The notes: generated by a model from the sequence alone, not told the origin. DNA of 64,000 nucleotides from an uncultured Collinsella sp. (GCA_902495525.1 CABUXL010000003.1:24669-88668); one strand, 5' to 3'. Counted from the stretch's first letter, positions 45,223 through 54,795 are shown. Made by a program: numbers and translations.

Positions 45223-45798
45223 TTATATTGACGTCGCCGTTGTCGTCGTTTCGTTCGTCTGGGCCGTTTCGACGTCGTCGCCTTGCTTGTCTTCGTCCTT
45301 TTGCACATCGGCGATGGTGGAGGCCGCCGCAACGATACCGCGCTGGGGCGCGACGCTCGTCTGGGCCTGAGCGCCCTCGACAACTTCTGTACCTACATGC
45401 GCGAGCTCGGGCGATTTAAACATTGCGTCCAAGTTGGCGCCACCGCCGGCATATCCGAGCGCAGCGAGCGCGATGACGATCACTGCAACGGCGGCCACGA
45501 TCGGCACGTAGCGATGCCAGCCGGCGGGATTGAGCCCGCTGCGGCGAGCCGCCCCGCGGCTGATGTAACCGAGCGTTCCGTCGTGCTTGAGCTTTGAGCC
45601 CACCACGCGTTTGCGGCCCCACAGCGAGGACTCTGCCTGCATTGCCAAGCGGGCGCTTGCCGAAGGATAGCCGTATTTAGTGCGCTTGAACGAGCCATCA
45701 AACCCCGAGGCGTGTTTGCCCCACGTCACCGATGTTGTGCGTCGGTTGACCGGCGCGGCACTCCGCCTTCTGCGGCTCGGTTTTGAAGTCTCAGCCAT
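45223..45798 (-). CDS. Single-span membrane protein of unknown function
   Basis: A 191-aa protein. The N-terminal 110 residues are very basic (SRRRRS and many Lys/Arg), followed by one hydrophobic span (YVPIVAAVAVIVIALAALGY) and an acidic Thr/Gln-rich tail. The basic part should be cytoplasmic and the tail external. The start ATG at 45796-45798 has GCGAGGG. No family recognised. Confidence 0.7.
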   Translation of the reverse strand: MAETSKPSRRRRSAAPVNRRTTSVTWGKHASGFDGSFKRTKYGYPSASARLAMQAESSLWGRKRVVGSKLKHDGTLGYISRGAARRSGLNPAGWHRYVPIVAAVAVIVIALAALGYAGGGANLDAMFKSPELAHVGTEVVEGAQAQTSVAPQRGIVAAASTIADVQKDEDKQGDDVETAQTNETTTTATSI

Positions 45799-45882
45799 AT
45801 GCCCTCGCACGCCGTAACCAAATCGAAACAATAACGCTTTGGACTGTAGCACACGCGTCGCGTGCGGTCACGGGCGCCTCGC

Positions 45883-47100
45883 TCAACGGTCATCGTCCTT
45901 CAGCAAGCGCCACAGCGTTGTACGGCTTATGCCCAGCACCTCCGCCGCACGGGTTCGGTTGCCGTGGAGATGGTCTACAACCAGATGCGCGATATCTCGC
46001 TCGGTATCGGCCAGCGGTCGCAGGATATACAGGTCACTTTCAAGCGTCGGGGCGCCAAAGGTTGCGGTCTTAATCACGTCCTCTTGGGCGAGCACTTCCT
46101 CCGCCACAGCGCGGTCCACCGTGCCCGTCCCCACCAATATATACAGACGTTCCGAGACCTCGCGGAGCTGCAGATAGTTGCGCGGCCAGCGGTAAGCATC
46201 GAGCGTCTTCGTCGCCGCGGCAGACAGCGTAGGCGCTGCCGTCCCAAATGCATCAGCGAGATATTCCAAATAGCGCGCGACCTTCGTCGACGCGGCTCCC
46301 TGCTCGGCGATTGCCGGCGCGACGCTCACCGCACAGGCGAAGCGCTCGGTCACAAAGGCGGCTTGATCACTTTCGCCGCCGCCCGGCATGTCATTCGCCG
46401 TCAGCACCACATGGCAGCGCGTCGCCAACGCGGTGTCGGTCATCGTGGAGACCAGCTCGCGGAGGCGCTGGGGGCCAACCGCGTTCCAGCCCTCAATGCA
46501 AAGGGTCAGCCCCATTTGGAACAACGGCGATTCGACGCTTTTGAGTACATGGCGCCAACCGCGCTCGGTGAGCTCATCGAGCGCAACGGAAACAAAGGGC
46601 TGATCGGCAAAAGGACCGTCCAGATAGAGGCGCTTGGCGATCTCGACCTGACCCGCTCCCAGCTCGCCCTCGAGCATAAGAGGCACACCGCGCGCGTAAC
46701 TCTCTGCAACCGGCGCAGCCACCGAGGCCGCCCCCTCAACGATGCCGTACGCGCTCGATTCGTAGCGGGCCTCAACTTCGTCGGCGTTGAGCCACTCGAT
46801 GCCCGCATGCGCCGCGGCACCGCGCACCTCGCGGACCACGACGACCCAAAGTCCCCCGCCCTCTTTGTCGGTGGGGCGAACGGTCAGGCTCAGGCGCGCA
46901 CCCGCACGCCCCATAACCAGACGCGCGCCGTCTCCTATACGGTCGAGGCGCTCAGCTACAAAAGCCGCCACATCCCGCTCAAGCGCCGCGTCATTCATGG
47001 TCGAGATCGCGACGTCCCCACGCGCATCGATTGCCAATGCCGAGGCCCCGGCAGCAGCCAGGGCCTCGGTCAAGATGTTCAGCTTGGCATCGCTATCCAT
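45883..47100 (-). CDS. Fis-type regulator with degenerate AAA domain
   Basis: A 405-aa protein laid out like a sigma-54 enhancer-binding protein, with an N-terminal sensor-like domain (1-140), an AAA+-like middle and a C-terminal Fis helix-turn-helix (NRTRAAEVLGISRTTLWRLL). The middle lacks the key features: the P-loop reads GELGAGQVEIAKR in place of GETGTGKE, and no GAFTGA loop is present. It therefore cannot be expected to activate sigma-54 polymerase, and this group of actinobacteria is not known for sigma-54. It is more likely a DNA-binding regulator responding to a ligand. The start ATG at 47098-47100 has AGGGG. Confidence 0.75.
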   Translation of the reverse strand: MDSDAKLNILTEALAAAGASALAIDARGDVAISTMNDAALERDVAAFVAERLDRIGDGARLVMGRAGARLSLTVRPTDKEGGGLWVVVVREVRGAAAHAGIEWLNADEVEARYESSAYGIVEGAASVAAPVAESYARGVPLMLEGELGAGQVEIAKRLYLDGPFADQPFVSVALDELTERGWRHVLKSVESPLFQMGLTLCIEGWNAVGPQRLRELVSTMTDTALATRCHVVLTANDMPGGGESDQAAFVTERFACAVSVAPAIAEQGAASTKVARYLEYLADAFGTAAPTLSAAATKTLDAYRWPRNYLQLREVSERLYILVGTGTVDRAVAEEVLAQEDVIKTATFGAPTLESDLYILRPLADTERDIAHLVVDHLHGNRTRAAEVLGISRTTLWRLLKDDDR

Positions 47101-47366
47101 GATTTGCCCCTGTCCGCGGCGACATGCAGCCGCCGACGGTCGCACGACCGAGTGTTTCAAAATTGAACGATATTGCTCACCAAACACTATAGGGCAGAAA
47201 GCGCCGTCCTGCGAGTATAGGTGTTGCCCCGCATCGCCATCCTGGCGGGGCGATAAGAGCTCTTCGGGACTTATAAACCTGCGGACAAGCCATACCCGCA
47301 AGAGCTCCTATCGCTCCACCGTGAGAATGCGCTCACCAGCAACCAGCACGCAAACAAGCTACTTCT

Positions 47367-48401
47367 CTACCAGATTCCCAGTACGTGTTGCATTCCCAAA
47401 CTCATGCACGCAATGCCAATCCAGCAGCAAAAGCCCAATGCGATGGGCTTGCCGCCCTTTTTGACCAGCTCGACGATATCGGTATTAAAGCCAATAGCCG
47501 CCATGGCCATCACAATAAAGAATTTCGACAGCTCCTTGATGGGCGCCGTAAAGGACGCGGGAAGCTGAAGCACCGTGGTGATCACGCTCGCCAGCACAAA
47601 GAACAGCACGAACATGGGAAACGCGCGTTTAAGCGAGAACGTGCTTTTGGCGTCACCGCCGGCCTTGCGCGCCAGATGCATCTGCCAGCATGCGAGAACC
47701 AACGTGATGGGAATAATGGCCAGCGTCCTGGTGAGCTTGACCACTGTGGCGCTCTCGAGCACATTGGCGCCGGGGTGCATGCTGTCCCAGGCGCTCGCCG
47801 CAGCCGTTACGGACGAGGTGTCGTTGATGGCGGTACCGGCAAACAGGCCAAAGCCCTCGTTGGTCAGCCCGAGCATGCCGCCGAGCGTCGGAAACACGAG
47901 CGCCGCGATAACGTTAAACAGGAAGATGACCGAAATAGCCTGGGCAATCTCGCGATCGTCGGCATCGATGACGGGTGCGGTCGCAGCGATGGCAGAACCG
48001 CCGCAAATCGACGAACCCACACCCACAAGCGTCGCGATCTTGCCCGGCACGTTCATAACGCGGCAGAGCACAAAGGCGATGACAAGCGAGGTCGAGATTG
48101 TCGCCACGATAATCGGCAGCGACTGGGCGCCCTTGGACAGAATCTGGGAGAGGTTCATGCCAAAGCCAAGCAGGATAACCGCGTACTGCAAGACTTTTTT
48201 GGACGTATAGGTGACGCCGGCGGCGAGCTGTTCGCGACGATTCTTGGGAAAGACGAGCGCCAGGACCATGCCAAAGAGGATGGCGAATACCGGACCGCCG
48301 ACCACCTCAACCTGTTTGCCGAGCAACGTCGCGGGAATGGCGATGATCAGGCAGAACAAAACGCCTTTCCAGCGCTCGCGTACGATATTTGCCAGTTGCA
48401 T
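47367..48401 (-). CDS. YeiH/UPF0324-family membrane protein, putative sulfate exporter
   Basis: A 344-aa protein with about ten membrane helices. The motifs VGVGSSICGGSAIAA and AGTAINDTSSVTAA are characteristic of the YeiH family, some of which are annotated as sulfate or sulfonate exporters. The substrate is not proven. It is divergent from a GntR-type regulator, a common pairing when the regulator controls the transporter. The start ATG has AAGGAA. Confidence 0.85.
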   Translation of the reverse strand: MQLANIVRERWKGVLFCLIIAIPATLLGKQVEVVGGPVFAILFGMVLALVFPKNRREQLAAGVTYTSKKVLQYAVILLGFGMNLSQILSKGAQSLPIIVATISTSLVIAFVLCRVMNVPGKIATLVGVGSSICGGSAIAATAPVIDADDREIAQAISVIFLFNVIAALVFPTLGGMLGLTNEGFGLFAGTAINDTSSVTAAASAWDSMHPGANVLESATVVKLTRTLAIIPITLVLACWQMHLARKAGGDAKSTFSLKRAFPMFVLFFVLASVITTVLQLPASFTAPIKELSKFFIVMAMAAIGFNTDIVELVKKGGKPIALGFCCWIGIACMSLGMQHVLGIW

Positions 48402-48594
48402 ATGGGATTCCTTCTTTCTATTTCACGTTTGCGACGGCTTATGATACGGCAACATTGAGCGCAGCCTTGCGCAAACACAGACTAAGATGCCGCAATAGTT
48501 CTCAGGCAACAGCCGAATTACCCACCGCGGAGAGCTGATTCGCGGCATAATTAACAACTGACATATGAGTTTGATAGAACAGTTGCGAGGCGCT

Positions 48595-49296
48595 ATGGAA
48601 GAATCGATGCACGTCGGCGAGCAGGAAACGAGCCTACAGGACCAGTCCTACCACACCATTCGACGCAAAATCGTCTACCTGGACTACAAGCCGGGCGAAA
48701 AGCTGGGCGTCAAGCAACTTTGCGACGACCTGGATATGGGGCGCACCCCTGTGCGCGAGGCTTTGGTTCGCTTGGCGCAGGAAGGCCTGGTGCGCACCGT
48801 GCCCCAGAGCGGCACCTACGTCTCACCCATCAACCTCACCCTTGCCGAGAGTGCCTGTTACATCCGCGAGCATCTGGAAAAGCAGGTGATCGTGGAGTGC
48901 TGTGCGCGCGCCACGTCGGCTGGCATCGAGCAGCTCGACCGCGCCATCGTGCTGCAGGAAAAGGCCATGGCCGAAGAGGATCGCATCGGTTTCTTTTTGA
49001 GCGACAACCTCATGCATCACATGATTTTTAGCATCGCATGTCGCAGCACCGTGTGGTCGTGGCTCGAAGAGACCAATGCCGACCTGGAGCGCTTCCGCTG
49101 GCTGCGCGCTGCCACGCAGGTTCTCGACAATCAGGACATCGTGAACGAACACAAGCAGATTCGCCGCGCTATCGCCGGTCGCGACCCCATCGAAGCGAGC
49201 TTTTTGGTCAGCAAGCACCTGCACATGATGTTCCGCAACCAAACCGAGGTTCTGGACCAGTTCCCCGAGTACTTCGAGACCAGCAAGCTCCGCTAA
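48595..49296 (+). CDS. GntR-family regulator (FadR subgroup)
   Basis: A 233-aa regulator. The N-terminal winged helix contains PGEKLGVKQLCDDLDMGRTP and VREALVRLAQEGLV, followed by an FCD-type helical ligand domain. The ATG at 48595 has GCGAGG 5 nt upstream and is preferred over an ATG 30 nt before. It probably regulates the divergent YeiH exporter across a 190-bp promoter region. Confidence 0.85.
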   Translation: MEESMHVGEQETSLQDQSYHTIRRKIVYLDYKPGEKLGVKQLCDDLDMGRTPVREALVRLAQEGLVRTVPQSGTYVSPINLTLAESACYIREHLEKQVIVECCARATSAGIEQLDRAIVLQEKAMAEEDRIGFFLSDNLMHHMIFSIACRSTVWSWLEETNADLERFRWLRAATQVLDNQDIVNEHKQIRRAIAGRDPIEASFLVSKHLHMMFRNQTEVLDQFPEYFETSKLR

Positions 49297-49297
49297 C

Positions 49298-49341
49298 CCG
49301 CCAAAAAGGGACAGGTTCATTTTGGCAGGTTTTATCTGGTC
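49298..49341. repeat. CCTGCCAAAAAGGGACAGG repeat, copy 1
   Basis: The repeat has outer complementary ends CCNGCCAAAA and TTTTGGCAGG around GGGACAGGTT, then TTTATCTGG. Other copies are at 51475-51532 (inverted), 54676-54724 and 55172-55219. It begins next to the GntR stop codon. Confidence 0.7.
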
Positions 49342-49350
49342 AAATGCAGA

Positions 49351-49388
49351 AAAGGCCCGGCTCCGTCTTGATGCGGAGCCGGGCCTTA
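49351..49388. terminator. Bidirectional terminator between GntR gene and glmS
   Basis: A perfect 12-bp stem GGCCCGGCTCCG / CGGAGCCGGGCC with A-rich and T-containing flanks, between convergent genes. Confidence 0.75.
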
Positions 49389-49410
49389 GTCGCTAGAACG
49401 GCGGAACCAA

Positions 49411-51258
49411 CTACTCTACCGTGACGCTCTTGGCCAGGTTACGGGGCTGGTCGACGTCGCAGCCGCGCAGGATGGCGACCTCGCGGGCGAGCAGCTGCAG
49501 TGGAACGCTCGCCGTAATGGGGCTGAACACGTCGCGGACTGCCGGCACGCGGATGATGCAGTCGGCGATCTTGTTGATCTCCTCGTCGCCCTCGGTGGCA
49601 ACGACGATGACCTTGGCGCCGCGCGCCTTGCACTCCATGAGGTTCGACACGGTCTTGTCGTAGGTGGCACTCTTGGTGGCCACGGCGATGACAGGGAAGC
49701 CCGGGTCGATCAGGGCAATGGGGCCATGCTTCATCTCACCGGCGGCATATGCCTCGGCGTGCAGGTAGCTGACCTCCTTGAGCTTGAGCGCGCCCTCGTA
49801 GGAAATAGCGGCACCCATGCCACGGCCCACGAACAGCGCCGACTGCGCGTCCTTGCACAGCAGGGCAGCCTCATGAACGGACTCGGTTTGGGTATCCAAA
49901 ATCCACTGGATCTGCTCGGCCGTATCGGAAAGCTCGCGGAACAGCATGCGCGCCTGCTTGGTGGTCAAGCGGTACTTGACCTGCGCCAGCAGCAGGGCCA
50001 AAAGTGTAAGGCTCACGACCTGGCCGATGAAGCTCTTGGTCGAGGCGACCGCGATCTCCTTGTTGGCCTTGGTGTAGATGACGCCGTCGCTCTCACGCGC
50101 CACGGGGCTGCCCACCACGTTGGTGATGCCGAAGACCTTGGCACCCTTGATGCGCGCGTCGCGAATGGCGGCAAGGGTATCGGCCGTCTCGCCCGACTGG
50201 GACACGGCAACGACAAGCGTCGTCGGCGTAATGATGGGGTTGCGATAACGGAACTCGCTGGCCGCCTCCACCTCGGTGGGGATGCGAGCCCAGCCCTCAA
50301 TGAGATTCTTGGCAATGAGGCCAGCGTGATAGCTGGTGCCGCAAGCGATCACGTAGACGCGGTCGATGTCGTTGAGCTCCTCGAGCGAAAGGCCCAGCTC
50401 GTCGATGTCGAGCTCGCCGGCCGGCGTCATACGACCAACCAGCGTGTCGCGCACGACGCGCGGCTGCTCGTGAATCTCCTTGAGCATAAAGTCGGGATAA
50501 CCGCCCTTTTCTGCCATGTCCAGGTCCCAGTCGATGTGGGTGACCTTGGGCTCGATAACGTTGCCGGCCTCGTCGGTGTACTCGACGCCTGCGGGCGTGA
50601 GCTTGGCAAACTGACCGTCCTCGAGCACCACGACATCGCGGGTGGCGTCGATGAGCGCGATGACATCGGAAGCAACATAGGAGCCGGTTTCGCCCACACC
50701 GACTACGATCGGGGAATCCTTGCGGGCCACGGCGATCACGCCGGGCTCGTCAGCGCACACGGCGGCCAGACCATAGGCACCGACCACGTGGGTGCAAGCC
50801 TCGCGCACGGAGGCCATCAGGTCGTGCGTCTCGGCATAGGCCTCTTCGATCAGATGCGCGAAGACCTCGGTATCGGTCTCGCTCTTAAAGTGGTGGCCGC
50901 GACCCTCCAACTCTTCGCGCAGCTCGGCGAAGTTCTCGATGATGCCGTTGTGGACGATGGCGATACGACCGTCGCAGCTGGTGTGGGGGTGAGCGTTAAC
51001 GACGGAGGGCTTGCCGTGGGTGGCCCAACGGGTGTGGCCGATACCGCAGGTAGCGTCGCTGTCGATATTGGAAAGCTCGCTCTCCAGGCCCGCAACCTTG
51101 CCCACGCGGCGAATGACGTCGAGGTGAGCCGCGGCGCCCTCGCCCACCTCGAGCGCGACGCCCGAGGAGTCATAGCCGCGATACTCCATACGCTTGAGGC
51201 CCGTGACCAGGATGTTCTTTGCAATATCAGAGCCGGTGTAGCCGACAATTCCGCACAT
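49411..51258 (-). CDS. glmS: Glutamine-fructose-6-phosphate aminotransferase
   Basis: A 615-aa enzyme making glucosamine 6-phosphate from fructose 6-phosphate and glutamine, the first step to cell-wall amino sugars. It begins MCGIVGYTG; Cys2 is the glutaminase nucleophile after removal of Met. The glutaminase domain covers 1-240, followed by two SIS domains (SQSGETADT, STKSFIGQV) and the C-terminal DQPRNLAKSVTVE. The start ATG at 51256-51258 has AAGGGA. No glmS ribozyme is visible in the short leader. Confidence 0.95.
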   Translation of the reverse strand: MCGIVGYTGSDIAKNILVTGLKRMEYRGYDSSGVALEVGEGAAAHLDVIRRVGKVAGLESELSNIDSDATCGIGHTRWATHGKPSVVNAHPHTSCDGRIAIVHNGIIENFAELREELEGRGHHFKSETDTEVFAHLIEEAYAETHDLMASVREACTHVVGAYGLAAVCADEPGVIAVARKDSPIVVGVGETGSYVASDVIALIDATRDVVVLEDGQFAKLTPAGVEYTDEAGNVIEPKVTHIDWDLDMAEKGGYPDFMLKEIHEQPRVVRDTLVGRMTPAGELDIDELGLSLEELNDIDRVYVIACGTSYHAGLIAKNLIEGWARIPTEVEAASEFRYRNPIITPTTLVVAVSQSGETADTLAAIRDARIKGAKVFGITNVVGSPVARESDGVIYTKANKEIAVASTKSFIGQVVSLTLLALLLAQVKYRLTTKQARMLFRELSDTAEQIQWILDTQTESVHEAALLCKDAQSALFVGRGMGAAISYEGALKLKEVSYLHAEAYAAGEMKHGPIALIDPGFPVIAVATKSATYDKTVSNLMECKARGAKVIVVATEGDEEINKIADCIIRVPAVRDVFSPITASVPLQLLAREVAILRGCDVDQPRNLAKSVTVE

Positions 51259-51368
51259 AGGATAAATCCCTTCGTCCGCTTGACTGCAAAACGTCCACGC
51301 ACAGGGGGCGCTGAGACGCATAACGTTCGAGTATTGTACTCACGCAAACGCAAGCTGATATACCAGAA

Positions 51369-51532
51369 GTGGTATCTCAACTTAGATACCACCCGATGCA
51401 CACACGTCCAGCCGGTCCAAACCACCACAAAGGTACCTGCCCCCTTCGTGGTGGTCGCGCTGGCAACGGCGTTTCCCCAGATAAACCTGCCAAAATAAAC
51501 CTGTCCCTTTTTGGTAGGTTTAGGATGCTACA
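51369..51532. promoter_or_regulatory. Divergent intergenic region with operator-like palindrome and repeats
   Basis: GTGGTATCT (51369-51377) and AGATACCAC (51384-51392) form an inverted repeat, and TACCAGAAGTGGTA overlaps its left half, giving three TACCA half sites suitable for a regulator. A second hairpin with ACCACCACAAAGG and CCTTCGTGGTGGT follows (51421-51455), then an inverted copy of the CCTGCCAAAA repeat (51475-51532). The LacI-type gene downstream may bind here. Confidence 0.5.
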
Positions 51533-51569
51533 ATCTGGCTTGTACTTGAAACGCATCAAAGGGGCCGCT

Positions 51570-52682
51570 ATGGCAAAGGTAAAAATCAGCGACGTCGCGC
51601 GCGAGGCCGGGGTTTCGCTGGGCACGGTTTCCAACGCGCTCAACCACCCCGAAAAGCTGCGCCCCGAGACCCTCAAGCTCATCAACGAGACCATCAATCG
51701 CCTTGGCTACCTGCCCAACCAAAGCGCCCGTCAGCTCGCGGGCGGCGCCACCAAGTCCTTTGGCCTGGTGCTCCCCCGTCTCGATCACGGCTTTTCGCTC
51801 CAAATCGCCAGCGGCGCCCACAACGAGGCCCGCAAGCACGGCTACGACTTGCTCATCGCCAACGCCGATAACGACGACATTCTCGAGGACCATTACCTGC
51901 GCTATTTTATGGGCACGCAGATGTCCGGCGTCATGGTTCAGCCCATGGCGTCCCCCGACTGGCATCCGGCCATGACTAAAATGCCCGTGCCGATCGTCCA
52001 TCTGGACATCCATTGCTCCGAGCCCGGCTACTACGTAGCGGCCGACAACGAGGCCCAGGGTCGCATCATTGCCGAACTTGCCATCGCCCGCGGCGCACGC
52101 CATATCACCGTTGTGGGTAGAGCAGCATTTATGCAACTCACCCTGCGCGTCCTTGGCATTCATAAGGCGCTCGCCCTGCACCCCGATATCAAGATCGAAG
52201 TCATCGACGCCGGCGAATGGAATACCGCCGCCGACGGCTACGGCATCGGCGCCCAAATCGCCGCGCGCCCCGCCGACGAACGCCCCGATTTTGTCGTCGG
52301 TCTGACCGACGTGCTGGCCTCGGGCGTCATCTCGGCGCTGGTCGACAAAGGCATCGCCGTCCCCGGGCAAGTACGCGTAGCAGGTTGCGATGGCAACCCA
52401 CTCGCTTGGAGCGGATCGGTCCCGCTCACTACGGTAGCGCCCCCGGGCTACGAGATTGGCCGCAAGGGCGTTCAATTGCTCATGGAGCAAATCGAGAACA
52501 AGGTCCCGACAAAGACCAAGCATATCCACGTCAGCTCTGCCGCGCGCACCGTCACCGCGGTCACGGCCATCGAGGACATCAACCGCCAAGAACTCGTGCG
52601 GCCGTTCCTGCTGGAACGCGCCAGCACCCAGGCAAGCAGCCAGACCGACGCCACGGCCATCAACCTCGGTGCGTATCTATAG
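51570..52682 (+). CDS. LacI-family transcriptional regulator
   Basis: A 370-aa regulator. The helix-turn-helix is at the N-terminus (KISDVAREAGVSLGTVSNAL with the hinge LGYLPNQSARQLA), followed by a periplasmic-binding-protein-like sugar domain. The C-terminal 30 residues extend beyond the usual end. The start ATG at 51570 has AAAGGGG. No sugar genes lie directly downstream, so the target is elsewhere or unclear. A 16-bp perfect hairpin terminates it. Confidence 0.88.
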   Translation: MAKVKISDVAREAGVSLGTVSNALNHPEKLRPETLKLINETINRLGYLPNQSARQLAGGATKSFGLVLPRLDHGFSLQIASGAHNEARKHGYDLLIANADNDDILEDHYLRYFMGTQMSGVMVQPMASPDWHPAMTKMPVPIVHLDIHCSEPGYYVAADNEAQGRIIAELAIARGARHITVVGRAAFMQLTLRVLGIHKALALHPDIKIEVIDAGEWNTAADGYGIGAQIAARPADERPDFVVGLTDVLASGVISALVDKGIAVPGQVRVAGCDGNPLAWSGSVPLTTVAPPGYEIGRKGVQLLMEQIENKVPTKTKHIHVSSAARTVTAVTAIEDINRQELVRPFLLERASTQASSQTDATAINLGAYL

Positions 52683-52708
52683 CACACCCGCAAGTATGCT
52701 AAGTCGCC

Positions 52709-52756
52709 GCTCAAGCAAAAGGGGCCCGACCATTGCCGGACCCCTTTTGCTTGAGC
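52709..52756. terminator. Bidirectional terminator
   Basis: Perfect 16-bp arms GCTCAAGCAAAAGGGG and CCCCTTTTGCTTGAGC, between the convergent LacI-type and HAD genes. Confidence 0.8.
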
Positions 52757-52795
52757 GCAAACGTGGGCAATTGCTCGTTTCAACACCGCAATTGT

Positions 52796-53446
52796 CTAGC
52801 GCACGGCCTTGACCGCCGCCGCCAGATCGAACAGCGTATCGAGCACGGCCTCGCAGCCATCCACCACGTCCTGCGGCAGCGGCACGATATCGGGGACGGC
52901 GAAGACATGGCATCCGGCCGTGATGCCCGAGACGCAGCCGTTGCGCGAATCCTCGACCACGGCACATTCCTCGGGAGCAAAGCCCGCGCGCTCGCAGGCG
53001 AGCAGATACATCTCGGGGTCGGGCTTGCCGTGCACGACGTCCTCGCCACACGTTACCGTTTCAAACTTGTCAAAAAGACCGACCATCTTAAGGTTGCGCT
53101 CGGCCGTAACGAGGCGCGACGACGTCGCTAGACCCACGTGATAGCCCGCAGCCAGCAGCTCGTCTAGGCACTCGGCGGCACCGGCCTTAAGTTCCAGTTC
53201 GGTCTTGACCATCTCGTCGCGAATCTCCTTGTGGCGACGATAGATCGCCTCGGTGGTTTCGTGGCTGCCATAATGCTTATCAAGGATGTCCATAACATCG
53301 GGCAGCGTGCGGCCGATAAACTGATGGATCAGCGCTTCATCAATCGCGAGCCCCAGCTCAGCGGCGCCTGCCTTCCAGGCCTTAATCCCCAAACGCTCGG
53401 TATCGACCAGCGTTCCATCCATGTCAAAAATAACAGCCTTGATCAT
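52796..53446 (-). CDS. HAD-IA phosphatase, beta-phosphoglucomutase-like
   Basis: A 216-aa HAD enzyme. Motif I is VIFDMDGTLVDTE (Asp nucleophile and acid/base Asp), motif II is LATSS, and motif III with the acidic pair is FAPEECAVVEDSRNG. A helical cap lies between. The start ATG at 53444-53446 has GGGGGA. The family includes beta-phosphoglucomutases and sugar-phosphate phosphatases; the exact substrate is open. Confidence 0.85.
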   Translation of the reverse strand: MIKAVIFDMDGTLVDTERLGIKAWKAGAAELGLAIDEALIHQFIGRTLPDVMDILDKHYGSHETTEAIYRRHKEIRDEMVKTELELKAGAAECLDELLAAGYHVGLATSSRLVTAERNLKMVGLFDKFETVTCGEDVVHGKPDPEMYLLACERAGFAPEECAVVEDSRNGCVSGITAGCHVFAVPDIVPLPQDVVDGCEAVLDTLFDLAAAVKAVR

Positions 53447-53619
53447 ATCGGTCCCCCATCGACTCTCGCTGTCGCGTTGCTGCAACTCTACCGCATTTGG
53501 CAACTTGTATATAACGTATATGCCATATTGCACTTTCGTTACACAGATAGAAGTCTTATGGCAAGTAACGCATTAGGATTATAGTTTTCGATCGAGTACT
53601 CAACGATAAGGATCGTTTC

Positions 53620-54498
53620 ATGATTTTAGACACCACGGCACCCGCAGAGGAGCTTCAAGACAAGCTATCGGCGCTCGAACAGCTGCTTTTGGCATACAGG
53701 CGCGTGGCTATCGGGTTTTCCGGCGGCGTTGACAGCAGCTTTTTGGCCGCCGTATGCGCCCGCGTCATGCCTACCAATACCCTCCTCGTCCATCTCACCA
53801 CGCCGCTCATCGGCACGCCCGAGCAGGCTTCGTTTGAGCAGTCCGTTGATGGGCAGGCCAATGAGGGGCCGCATTTTAAGCTCCCCGTGCTCAATCTTTC
53901 GGTTGATCAGCTGCAGCTCCCCCAAGTAGCCTGCAACGATGCCAATCGCTGCTACCACTGCAAGCACGCCGGCTTTACCGCCATCGTCAACCACGCCAAG
54001 TCGCTCGGCTTTCCCACCGTCATCGATGGCAGCAATGCAAGCGATCGCGGTGACTACCGCCCCGGCATGCGTGCGGCAGAAGAGCTCGGCGTACGCTCAC
54101 CCCTTATGGAGGTCGGCTTTACCAAGGACGAAGAGCGCGAGCTGCTGCGCGCATGGGGTTATCCCGTTTGGAACCTGCCGGCGGGAGCATGTCTTGCCAC
54201 GCGCGTCCCCACGGGCGAGGAGCTTACGCGCGAGAAGGTCGATTTAATCCGCGCCTGCGAGGATTACCTGCACGATCTTGATCTGGCACAGGTACGCGCG
54301 CGCTTGATCGGCGGCTGCATGCATATCGAGGCCGCACCCGCAGATGTCGCCAAGATTGCTGCCCTCGGCGGCAACGCCGTCGATGCCGAGGGCAAAACCC
54401 CGCTGCCCGCCGTTATCGAGTCCGCGCTGCGCGAACTGGGCTGCGACCATATCTCCCCCGAGGTCACCCCCTACATCCACGGCAACATGAATCTTTAG
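53620..54498 (+). CDS. larE: LarE-type sulfur transferase, probable [4Fe-4S] form
   Basis: A 292-aa PP-loop protein with SGGVDSS at 34-40. LarE activates pyridinium dicarboxylate mononucleotide with ATP and adds sulfur during synthesis of the nickel-pincer cofactor of lactate racemase. Cys191 in PAGACLATR is the conserved sulfur Cys. CYHC adds Cys111 and Cys114, so all three cysteines known to hold a [4Fe-4S] cluster in one LarE subgroup are present. No larA, larB or larC is in the window. The start is the ATG at 53620. The upstream 170 bp are AT-rich and contain palindromic TATATAACGTATAT. Confidence 0.88.
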   Translation: MILDTTAPAEELQDKLSALEQLLLAYRRVAIGFSGGVDSSFLAAVCARVMPTNTLLVHLTTPLIGTPEQASFEQSVDGQANEGPHFKLPVLNLSVDQLQLPQVACNDANRCYHCKHAGFTAIVNHAKSLGFPTVIDGSNASDRGDYRPGMRAAEELGVRSPLMEVGFTKDEERELLRAWGYPVWNLPAGACLATRVPTGEELTREKVDLIRACEDYLHDLDLAQVRARLIGGCMHIEAAPADVAKIAALGGNAVDAEGKTPLPAVIESALRELGCDHISPEVTPYIHGNMNL

Positions 54499-54602
54499 GT
54501 TACGCCGTTTTACAAACGGCGTAACTGCTCGGCGCTGCGCGGGCCCCGGGCACGGCAATCTGACGTTCAACTTCACGGGCGCGACCAAAAGGTCAGCGCC
54601 CG
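54499..54602 (+). terminator. Two hairpins after larE
   Basis: GTTACGCCGTTT with its complement (54499-54525) overlaps the end of larE, and GGGCGCGACC/GGTCAGCGCCC forms a second hairpin near 54580-54600. Neither has a long T-run. Confidence 0.5.
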
Positions 54603-54675
54603 CTTGTTTCACGTCACCTTACCGCACCCGGAGCCCGCTCGCTCGCATATGCTCAACCTGCACTGCGTTAACTGA

Positions 54676-54724
54676 CCTGCCAATAAGGGACAGGTTTATT
54701 TTGGCAGGTTTTATCTGGGGAAAT
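54676..54724. repeat. CCTGCCAAAAAGGGACAGG repeat, copy 3
   Basis: CCTGCCAATAAGGGACAGG followed by TTTATTTTGGCAGG and TTTTATCTGGGGAAA. It agrees almost base for base with copy 4 at 55172. Confidence 0.7.
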
Positions 54725-54795
54725 ATCGCGAGGCAGTCGCCCCCCCTAGCACCCATCTCACTTCGAGAGACACAAGAGGGGCGACTCGCCTGCAT

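Noticed and set aside
51259..51369. A glmS ribozyme in the glmS leader
   Set aside because: The leader is too short and lacks the ribozyme core; only an ordinary ribosome binding site is seen.
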